This document shows positions 33,801-40,318 of a stretch of 56,184 bases of DNA, piece after piece. Position numbers and translations under genes: made by a program. Numbering within the stretch: the stretch's first letter is position 1; every line of letters starts with the position of its first letter. The notes beneath the pieces are model-generated. The model was not told the origin of the DNA. It saw nothing but the letters and a program-made list of their open reading frames with translations, and ran no database searches. The stretch comes from Bacteroidales bacterium UBA3290 (GTDB lineage Bacteria > Bacteroidota > Bacteroidia > Bacteroidales > UBA932), in assembly GCA_002361615.1 (NCBI GenBank), contig DETK01000033.1, positions 89,731-145,914 on the forward strand, written 5' to 3'.

Positions 33801-35995
33801 TGAAGGTGCTCAATCACGATTACTCATACGCCCTGGCCGTCGAGCCGAAGAATTCAACCCTGGATTCGGATGGCGAAAAAAGCTACCATGCCTGGTTCCT
33901 TACCTTGGACAACGGAATCGAAACCGACCGGGAAGATGTCAGCCGTGACTGCGACTGGTCGGTAAGCAGCGGTCTGTCTGCGTATGTAGAAACCAGTGGA
34001 GCATTCACTGTCCGGGCGAAAGGCAACAACAGTTCGTCTGTCTCCGGAATGGTACTCGTCGGATATGAAAAGGACGGCGTGCCGTATTCTTCCTATGCTA
34101 CGCTCGTGATCCGGGCTCCTTTCGTTCCCTCCTTGTCGGTCAGCGTTCCTTCGCTGGAATGGGATTACGATGAGTACGGTGAGGAAAGCGGTCTTTCGAT
34201 CTCCGTGTCAGGCAACGTGTCCTGGAATGCCGAACTGATCAGTGGTGGCGATCATTTCTCCCTGACAGCTGCGTCTGGTGAGGGGGATGGATCTTTGAAA
34301 GTGTTCCCTGTCGCAAAGAACGGAAGCGAATCCGGATTAAGCGGAAGGTTGCGCATCTATGACACTGCCTACGGGCTGGAGTGCTTCGTCGATCTGACCC
34401 AGTTGGATTTCAACCGTCGCAAAGGCATCGGGCCTGTTTACAACAAACTGGTTGTCACGCCGTCGGAAGCGACCATCGAACATGACGGATCGTTTGCCTT
34501 CACGGCTACGCTCTACATCTATAAGGACGCTGCCATGACCGATCTTTTCCGGAGTTATGATGTGTCGCTCTGGGACTGGAGCCACTGGACCAGCTCGGAT
34601 GAGTCGGCGGCGGTGATGCATTCTCCGCAGGAACACGGCCCTACACATGTGGCCAATCCTGTGGCCAACGGTAAAAATACCCGGACAGGAAGTGGATTCA
34701 AGGAGACGACCATTACCTGCTACTATGGCCCTGAGATCCCGTCTGGCATGACGATTTCAGATGCCGCGAACCTGCGGGTAAAGGATATCCCGGACCAGAC
34801 CAGCTACCGTCTGATCGTGTCAGTCGAACCGTCAAGCATCGGTTGTACGGGCCGTGCACAGGCTTCCGCTCGTTTGCAGAGCAGTTCTGACGGCGGGACT
34901 ACGTGGGATGCCGGGCAAGACGTTACATCCGCTACATCCTGGAGCAGCAGCAACACAACTGCGGCGACCATCGCTACGGATGGCGTGATAACGGGTTGCA
35001 ATACTGGTTCTTCTGCCAAGTCAACCCGGATTACCGGAACGTATGGAGGCGTAATTCCTGCTGTAAGCGGCCAGGCCGATCTGCAGGTGGACGGCGTGTC
35101 CTCGTTCCTCGATGTGACACCAAGTTCGCTTACCTGGAATTGGGATGCATCGGGCTCCGGAGACGGACTGACGCTGACCCTGTCAGGTAATGTCGCCTGG
35201 CGGGTTTCCGTCCCGGCGGGATTCAGCGCTTCTCCCACATCGGGTAATGGCGACGGTACAGTTACGGTTTGGCCCAAGGCCAGGAATACCAGTACGACGG
35301 ATGACTTGACGGGAACACTGCGTATTACCGGAACCGGCGTCACGGCCCGGACGGTATCCCTGACCCAACTGCATTCGTCAGGAACGGAACCTCCGGCAAC
35401 GTATCTGTCGTTCGACAGGTCTCATTACGATCTGGTCAGGGTTATTGGCGGAACCGTCCATACGGTCCAAGATTTCAGCGTGACGCTGCACGGCGCCGAC
35501 GGTTCCGTTACGGATGTGACGGCGCAGGCTTCCTATTCCGACCAGGGCGGTGTTACGGTAAATGGCTCAGCCGGCACCTTGACAGCGACAGCTGCCGTGA
35601 GCGGCAAGACTGTGACGGCCTCTTACGACGGACTGACTGCGACGGCGACCTATTCTGCTGAAGACCTTTTGATCCCGCTTGCGCTGGAAGGCAGCCACGT
35701 GGAGATCCAGGGCGGCTCAAGCCGGGAGTTTTTGGTAGAAGTCTTCGAAGTGACGCTGGAAAGTGTCTTGACGGGCGTCCGCTCTTACGAAGAGGTCATA
35801 GCCAGCGTAGAGGCGGATCCGAGTGGTCCGATCGTTTGCGAAGGCTATACGGTCGACCGAGGCATCCTGTTCCACTTCACGGAGCCTGGCAGCGGATCGG
35901 TCACCTTCCGCTATGTACGGGAGGGCGTGACGGTAAGTTGCGTGCTTGATCTGACCTGTGCATCCGACAACACCATAACTTGCAGTTGGCGATGA
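30896..35995 (+). CDS. Giant fimbrial tip/adhesin candidate: fimbrillin-like N-terminus, Ig-like repeats and two BACON domains
   Basis: This 1699-residue lipoprotein has lipobox LWTGC (Cys23). Residues ~40-330 resemble fimbrillin or DUF4906 modules (NYNLLVFESGVLAGKYY, SYNYYCVANTGDLTG). From ~430 onward the protein is a string of about 90-130-residue beta-sandwich units. Examples begin near 433, 541, 633, 793, 881, 976, 1180, 1303 and 1500, each with a pattern like ITPNPQEAYAGGHTVQF ... EDITDNASW. Two BACON-like modules lie at about 1078-1170 (LSVSVPSLEWDYDE, LRIYDTAYGLECFVDLTQL) and 1401-1495 (FLDVTPSSLTWNWDASGSG). There is no protease or enzyme motif. By analogy with large DUF4906 proteins encoded next to FimB/Mfa2, it is probably the pilus tip adhesin on an Ig-like stalk; the ligand is unknown. 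BACON domains suggest a glycan or mucin target. Confidence 0.78.
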   Translation: MNPLIKRWARLAAIGAVFLWTGCQNPSPGDVAVSEIRSGRKMHATLTVAPADDPNAVKSAFSGSDHTVANYNLLVFESGVLAGKYYKDSGSPLAFEVMADRSYNYYCVANTGDLTGAFTVGQTPESRMATWQVEAPVAGAAGLAMAWSGTDIRFSKAQMRAGAQLEISLTRLVAQYDIVLDKSALSQFSFTATSLSICGPSSVTPFAPSKAASVATRTDYAVPEDLARLNGGLKSTFYPLENRYGILLSENNDPWMKVPANLSEDDHPTFIELGGVATVDDGSGLEIPLTYRFFLGRDAIRDFDVRRNEVNTVTLSLTDDALGREEASWKVEKGSYADTRSLAFADEGIYVPEGGSVDELIVRTPVNLKYVVGLDPALTAAGVAVAGVTPGEPVDWDVLTFTAPEGIAPMEGIVRIRSIDGKKSDELTLSTGRRLVALRFGLWPNAGTERFHSDTTFLFGGDIYAHVYAVYSDDTREDITSSLAVSDYQFDADLLSCNHGSGSDLGRFRPLKAGDSQIRVTKTLDGVTVTAESNVHVLPYMSGLAFTEGNGNTITMRTGGESHQFTLEATYAGSGKKDVTADAVWSVEDEELLINDGAGKVTSKLKTGTTTVWASYTENGVSLQRRIQVKVIRIPVELRVFPSMVYLPNAGTDERVAYASPIEYAGPNERTFRLTVSYHDGTSADVSYAPGQTVWTDNLPLRYQTGDTWHILGIQSFNSASSPGRMIIYRAYATTLNARIYLGNNANYLHAFHEAEVVTDDAPKRFLTATYTLNDVTLTADVMGTLVNSARPQRITITPNPQEAYAGGHTVQFHATLEFDDGTTEDITDNASWTVDGLAIPEGGGRFTTGNETGSTQVHASVTVSGVTVNGDAGLVVNPRVITAVALEVNPGTGWTDAAQDVNLGSQQEWRLKITYENGDTDYVTRGFQLTSSNSSVVTVSGASTMAQAVGQADISADYEGWTAGPLHLKVLNHDYSYALAVEPKNSTLDSDGEKSYHAWFLTLDNGIETDREDVSRDCDWSVSSGLSAYVETSGAFTVRAKGNNSSSVSGMVLVGYEKDGVPYSSYATLVIRAPFVPSLSVSVPSLEWDYDEYGEESGLSISVSGNVSWNAELISGGDHFSLTAASGEGDGSLKVFPVAKNGSESGLSGRLRIYDTAYGLECFVDLTQLDFNRRKGIGPVYNKLVVTPSEATIEHDGSFAFTATLYIYKDAAMTDLFRSYDVSLWDWSHWTSSDESAAVMHSPQEHGPTHVANPVANGKNTRTGSGFKETTITCYYGPEIPSGMTISDAANLRVKDIPDQTSYRLIVSVEPSSIGCTGRAQASARLQSSSDGGTTWDAGQDVTSATSWSSSNTTAATIATDGVITGCNTGSSAKSTRITGTYGGVIPAVSGQADLQVDGVSSFLDVTPSSLTWNWDASGSGDGLTLTLSGNVAWRVSVPAGFSASPTSGNGDGTVTVWPKARNTSTTDDLTGTLRITGTGVTARTVSLTQLHSSGTEPPATYLSFDRSHYDLVRVIGGTVHTVQDFSVTLHGADGSVTDVTAQASYSDQGGVTVNGSAGTLTATAAVSGKTVTASYDGLTATATYSAEDLLIPLALEGSHVEIQGGSSREFLVEVFEVTLESVLTGVRSYEEVIASVEADPSGPIVCEGYTVDRGILFHFTEPGSGSVTFRYVREGVTVSCVLDLTCASDNTITCSWR

Positions 35996-37260
35996 AGATA
36001 CGGAAATATTTCATACCGATGCTTCTGTTGATGCTCGTCTGGGCAGGGCGACCTGCCCGGACGGGCGCGCAGGAGCTTGTAGCCGTCCGCTGCTACTATC
36101 CGGTCAATGTGACTGACCGTACGACTGCTATTACCGACAGTGCGGCGGTGTTCCGTACGCTGGACAGCCTTCTTTCATGCGGGTGCCGGATCGATTCGGT
36201 CCGCATCATCGGCTGGGCTTCGCCTGAGGCCGATGCTGCCCGCAATAAAACCTTGTCCCGGCTTCGGGCAGAGAACCTGCGCGAACGGTTGGTTACCTTG
36301 CATCCCAAGCTGGCAGACCATATTTCCGTTGAGGGAATGGGGGAGGACTGGGAACCGGTCCGGCATTATTTGCTTCAGACCCGTGACGCTGTAGTAGCTC
36401 CATACAGAGCCGAAATGATGCAGCGAATCGATTCTCTTGAAGATGAACAGGCACGGGAAGCAGCACTCCGACAAATCGGTCGGGGAAAGCCATGGCAACG
36501 AATTGTGGAGCAGGCATGTCCCGCTGCACGCTATGCAGAAGCTTTGATTCTGTTCTGCCCCGATCCTGTAGTAACGGAAGTGGATACGCTCACTAAACAG
36601 GAAGAAGTGCTTTCATCCGCTGAAGACGTGGTTGCGGATCTGGTCTGTGACACGATTGTCCCCCCGGTTCGCGTGATTACGCCCGAATCGGAATACGTGC
36701 TGACATCCGTGCAGGACTGGCGCTGGGCGCTACGGACGAATCTGCTGGTCCCGGCAGCGAATGTCGGTGTCCTATGGCCGGTCGGCCGGCACTTCAGCCT
36801 TGCGGCCGATTGGTATTATCCCTGGATCTGGCCACCGAAGCGGAATGCCTGGTGCGTGGAACTGCTGGGTTTGGGTCTGGAAGGCCGCTGGTGGCTTCGT
36901 GACGGCAGTGACCCATACCGCAGGATGACCGGACACAGCTTCGGATGTGCGGTGATGGCAGGCTACTATGACTTTGAAGCGCACAATCGCGGCATGCAAG
37001 GCGAGTACCTGCATCTGGGAGTGGATTATGCCTGGACGTTTCCTGTATTCAGGGACCGCTGCCGGCTGACTGTGCTGGCGGGCGCTGGCTGGCTCCATTC
37101 CCGCTTCCGGAACTATGCCGTCCACGAACCGTATGGCAGGCTGTACAGAGACGGTGACTGGAGTGAAAAGCTGAATTGGTTCGGCCCGACCCGGCTGGAA
37201 GTCAGCCTGGCGATTCCTTTCTGGCGGGAACGGACTATTAGAGAGGAGGTAAGACCATGA
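35992..37260 (+). CDS. OmpA-like/DUF3575 fusion protein, fimbrial operon
   Basis: This 422-residue protein has a signal peptide (1-26, ending ARTGAQ). Residues ~50-190 contain an OmpA-like unit with GWASPEADAARN at 73-84 followed by LSRLRAENLRERL. After a linker with TKQEEVLSSAEDVV, a DUF3575 barrel-like domain fills ~240-420 (RWALRTNLLVPAANVGVLW, HFSLAADWYYPWIW, and the final strand RLEVSLAIPFW). It thus combines in one chain the two activities encoded separately at the start of the operon. The start at 35992 is preferred because it overlaps the tip gene stop as ATGA; an upstream ATG at 35980 would add four residues. It overlaps the DUF5119 gene by 4 bp. Confidence 0.8.
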   Translation: MKIRKYFIPMLLLMLVWAGRPARTGAQELVAVRCYYPVNVTDRTTAITDSAAVFRTLDSLLSCGCRIDSVRIIGWASPEADAARNKTLSRLRAENLRERLVTLHPKLADHISVEGMGEDWEPVRHYLLQTRDAVVAPYRAEMMQRIDSLEDEQAREAALRQIGRGKPWQRIVEQACPAARYAEALILFCPDPVVTEVDTLTKQEEVLSSAEDVVADLVCDTIVPPVRVITPESEYVLTSVQDWRWALRTNLLVPAANVGVLWPVGRHFSLAADWYYPWIWPPKRNAWCVELLGLGLEGRWWLRDGSDPYRRMTGHSFGCAVMAGYYDFEAHNRGMQGEYLHLGVDYAWTFPVFRDRCRLTVLAGAGWLHSRFRNYAVHEPYGRLYRDGDWSEKLNWFGPTRLEVSLAIPFWRERTIREEVRP

Positions 37261-38231
37261 GAAAGAAATATCCTTTCCTATGGATCGAAACTGTTGCCTT
37301 GGCGCTCCTGCTGTCGGGCACCGCTTGTGAGCGCCGGCCGCTTTTCCTGGCAGACAACCAGGCACGACTCGATCTGACCATTCACGACACGCTCCCGCTG
37401 GTCGGCCGGGTTCCATCCGGCAATCTCTACGAGACACGTCTGTATGATCACGCATCAGGGAGACTTTCCGAAACATCGTACACGGGCCCTTCCGGGGGCG
37501 AAATCTTCGCTCCTGCCGGCGCTTATGTGTTGGTATGCAGTACGTTCGACACGGAGAGCGTCCTGTTCAGTGAAGAAGGCGAACTGAACACCCTCACGGC
37601 CTCGACAAATCCCGCTCCGGTATCAGTCGGTGACCTTTACCGGACTGTCGTCAGGGCTGTTGAATGGGAGACGACGGAATCGCTCGACCGGATGCCGGTG
37701 GTCAGGCAACCCGACTACCTTTTTTCGGCAACGGTGCAGGATCTGACCATCCCTTTCCGTGATGTGGATGACGATTGCTTCGTCATCAAGGCAGATGCCT
37801 GGCCCGTTGTCCAGACCTGCAGGCTGGTAGCCCGCGGCGTAACGGGACAGTCGTGGCTTGCTGATGCAACCGTTTTTCTGAGCGGAGTGGCGCCTGGTTG
37901 CCGGCTAGCAGCGCATACTTTGCTGGAAGATGCCTCGGCGCTATGGTTCTCATTGGGGAAATCACCTGAAGACCGCTGTCTGCAGGCTTACTTCAATACC
38001 TTCGGTTTCCTTCCCGGGTTTTCCAACCAATTGTATCTGTTGCTGACAGATACGGAAGGCGGCCGCTATCTCTTCCATTTCGACGTGACGAAGCAATGCC
38101 CCCGTGGCTGGGACGCCGCGACCATCTATGTGGATCTGGATTTTGAAATACCGGAACCCGTTCACGGAGGAGGCGGATTCGCGCCGACGGTCGATGAATG
38201 GAATGTCGTCACACATCCTGTCCAACTTTGA
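37257..38231 (+). CDS. DUF5119 lipoprotein, fimbrial operon
   Basis: This 324-residue lipoprotein has lipobox GTAC near residue 23, followed by ERRPLFLADNQARLDLTI, the usual DUF5119 opening. It has two beta-rich parts; the second contains SGVAPGCRLAAHTLLED and the C-terminal TVDEWNVVTHPVQL. DUF5119 proteins are encoded beside Mfa-like pilins and DUF3575 proteins in Bacteroidales and are presumed surface or fimbrial accessory subunits; no activity is known. There is no Thr-Lys/Arg site at 40-50. It starts inside the previous stop (ATGA), and a 40-bp gap follows before the next pilin. Confidence 0.75.
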   Translation: MRKKYPFLWIETVALALLLSGTACERRPLFLADNQARLDLTIHDTLPLVGRVPSGNLYETRLYDHASGRLSETSYTGPSGGEIFAPAGAYVLVCSTFDTESVLFSEEGELNTLTASTNPAPVSVGDLYRTVVRAVEWETTESLDRMPVVRQPDYLFSATVQDLTIPFRDVDDDCFVIKADAWPVVQTCRLVARGVTGQSWLADATVFLSGVAPGCRLAAHTLLEDASALWFSLGKSPEDRCLQAYFNTFGFLPGFSNQLYLLLTDTEGGRYLFHFDVTKQCPRGWDAATIYVDLDFEIPEPVHGGGGFAPTVDEWNVVTHPVQL

Positions 38232-38271
38232 TCTTTATGGTACCATCCATTCCAATAAAACAAACAACACA

Positions 38272-39354
38272 ATGAAGAAACTTTTTTACGCAACGGCCGT
38301 CGCCGCACTCGCGTGCATGACAGCCTGCAGCTCTCTCGAGCGGGAAGCCGGTGAGAGCGCCTTGAACCAGGAAATCAGTTTCCTGACACTCCAGAAAGTC
38401 AACACCAAGAGTCCGGTCGACGGGATTGTTTTTCCTGACGGCTACGACATGAAGGTTTCCGCCTTCCACAATCTGGGCAGCCATCCCGGCGACCGGGAGG
38501 TGGCTGCTGACTACTTTACCGGTGTGACGTTCTCCAAAAGCGGTACGCTTTGGAAGGAAGCCAAGTACTGGCCACTCGACGGAACCCTTGACTTTCTGGT
38601 CTATGCGACGGCCGGTCTGAAGGATGCCGCTTCCGGCATAGTGCCTTCACCGGTATGGGGCGATGCCGGAAACGTGGCTCGCAAGGTCGTTCTGGACATT
38701 CCGGACAATTCCGTCAAATTCGACGACATCCTCTATGGCTCGTCGAACGAACAGAAGTTCATCGCTGCCGGGAATCCGCTGGTTCTGCGTCACGCAGAAA
38801 CTGTAGTATGCTTTGCGGCGAAAGCCAATGTTCCGTATGATGCTGTCAACAACAAGGGCGTAACCATCGACCGGATCACAGTGGACGATGCTTACTATGG
38901 CGGTACATTGACGATCCTGAATCCGGCTGCCGGCAAGGCTTCCGGTAATCTTACCGCCGCCTGGAGTGCCCTTGACGAGCAGAAGACGCACGTGGCTGCC
39001 CGCGTGTATCAGGGCGCTTCCTGTGCTGCGCAGGAACCCGAGTTGACGGGTCTGGACCTGACGGCCACGGCCGCCTCACTGAATGACAAGCATTTCGGCG
39101 AAGGCTATGTCATCCTGCCCGAGCAGCCAGCTACGCGTTTCACGTTGACTTACACGCTGCACAATGGTAAGGATGGTGACGGAACGCCCCTGAACAATCA
39201 GATGCAATATCAGTATACCTGCTCCGGAACCTGGGCGCAAGCCACGAAGAATCTCTATACCATTGACATCACGCTCAACGAGATTACGGTCACGCCGAGC
39301 GTTGTCGACTGGACTACCGCCAGCCCGGTTTCCGTACCGATTCAAAATGAATAG
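38272..39354 (+). CDS. Fimbrillin family lipoprotein 4 (Mfa-like)
   Basis: The 360-residue precursor has lipobox MTAC (Cys19). Thr-Lys is at 45-46 (VNTKSPV). Motifs of the Mfa_like_1 group are present: GYDMKVSAF, TLWKEAKYWPLDGTLDFLVYA, VLRHAETVVCFAAKA and, at the end, LYTIDITLNEITVTPSVVDW. It probably forms part of a second pilin set with the next gene. The start at 38272 is the ATG right before the signal peptide; the open frame extends further upstream but overlaps the previous gene. The 40-bp leader contains the palindrome ATGGTACCAT (38237-38246). Confidence 0.85.
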   Translation: MKKLFYATAVAALACMTACSSLEREAGESALNQEISFLTLQKVNTKSPVDGIVFPDGYDMKVSAFHNLGSHPGDREVAADYFTGVTFSKSGTLWKEAKYWPLDGTLDFLVYATAGLKDAASGIVPSPVWGDAGNVARKVVLDIPDNSVKFDDILYGSSNEQKFIAAGNPLVLRHAETVVCFAAKANVPYDAVNNKGVTIDRITVDDAYYGGTLTILNPAAGKASGNLTAAWSALDEQKTHVAARVYQGASCAAQEPELTGLDLTATAASLNDKHFGEGYVILPEQPATRFTLTYTLHNGKDGDGTPLNNQMQYQYTCSGTWAQATKNLYTIDITLNEITVTPSVVDWTTASPVSVPIQNE

Positions 39355-40219
39355 GTGGCTTCCTTTGCTGCCGGGCGTTCTGGCTCTCTTCGCTGTTTCG
39401 TGCGTTGAGGCGGAACGCCCGACCGGCGGGGACCGGATCGAACTGAGGGCGGAAGTGGGGGAGATCCGGTACCTGACCCGGGGCACGCCTGTCGAGTCGG
39501 TCTACGATGCCTTTTCCGTATGGGCCTGGATCTGGGAGACGGAAAGGAATACTCCGAACTATCTCTGCGGTGAAACATTCACACGGACGGGCTCCTCGAC
39601 CTGGAAAAGCGACTTCCCGCATGGAAAGGTCCTTCCGGGCTATCAGCTTCAGCTATGGGCGCTCGGGCCTGCCGGAGCGCAGGGCGTGAGCGATCTTCCG
39701 AAGGCGACCTCGTACGGTGCGCCCGGTTTTTCCTTCACGACGCCTTCCGATGTTTCTGCGCAGACTGACCTGATGGCGGCGCTCAGTGAGGTGTATGATG
39801 GGACGCCTTCGCTGTTGACGCTCCGCTTCCGGCATTTGCTCAGCTGTTTACAGTTCCGAACGACAGAAGAAGTTCCGGGCGGTGTCATGTCCGTGGAAGT
39901 TACGGATGTATGTGCCCAAGGCACCTATCGGGAAGGCGAAGGATGGATCTCCGTATCGGATCCGCAGGCTTTTGTGGCAGATGGTCTGCAGGATGCCCTG
40001 CTGTTGCTCCCGCAGACCTTGGGAAGTGAGGCGAAGCTGCGTGTGACAGTGGAGCAGGGGAGCGTGCGTCAGGTCCTGACCGCTTCGCTAGCGGATCTGC
40101 CGCTTCCGGAAGGCTGCCGGACTGAAATCCTGCTGTCTTTCCCGGCTCCGGGCAGCCTGCGTCTCGAGGTTTCGGTTTCCCCTTGGACGGCCGGGCCTGA
40201 ATTCTTGGATCAGGGGTAG
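39347..40219 (+). CDS. Fimbrillin family lipoprotein 5 (Mfa-like)
   Basis: The 290-residue precursor has lipobox AVSC (Cys19) and a Thr-Arg pair at 44-45 (YLTRGTP), the only Arg among five pilin-like products here. The body has YDAFSVWAWIWE, GYQLQLWALGPAG, LRFRHLLSCLQFRT and a C-terminal LRLEVSVSPWTAGPEF, all typical of Mfa_like_1 proteins. The ATG lies inside the end of the previous gene (8-bp overlap ATGAATAG). It is the last gene of the operon and is followed by a long inverted repeat. It may be a minor or adaptor pilin. Confidence 0.8.
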   Translation: MNRWLPLLPGVLALFAVSCVEAERPTGGDRIELRAEVGEIRYLTRGTPVESVYDAFSVWAWIWETERNTPNYLCGETFTRTGSSTWKSDFPHGKVLPGYQLQLWALGPAGAQGVSDLPKATSYGAPGFSFTTPSDVSAQTDLMAALSEVYDGTPSLLTLRFRHLLSCLQFRTTEEVPGGVMSVEVTDVCAQGTYREGEGWISVSDPQAFVADGLQDALLLLPQTLGSEAKLRVTVEQGSVRQVLTASLADLPLPEGCRTEILLSFPAPGSLRLEVSVSPWTAGPEFLDQG

Positions 40220-40220
40220 G

Positions 40221-40266
40221 CAAGTGAGGGTAGCGTGCTCCCAATGATGTACGTTACCCTCACTTG
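40221..40266. terminator. Long inverted repeat after the fimbrial operon
   Basis: CAAGTGAGGGTA (40221-40232) pairs with TACCCTCACTTG (40255-40266), and the stem continues inward for about 18 bp in all with two G-T pairs. The stop of the last pilin is one base upstream. There is no T-tract, so it is a non-classical terminator or mRNA 3'-end stabiliser. It separates the fimbrial operon from the regulator of the glycan locus. Confidence 0.55.
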
Positions 40267-40318
40267 ATTGAACGGGCGAAAAGTTCTTATTCCCAGAAAT
40301 ATTGCTTACCTTTATGGC

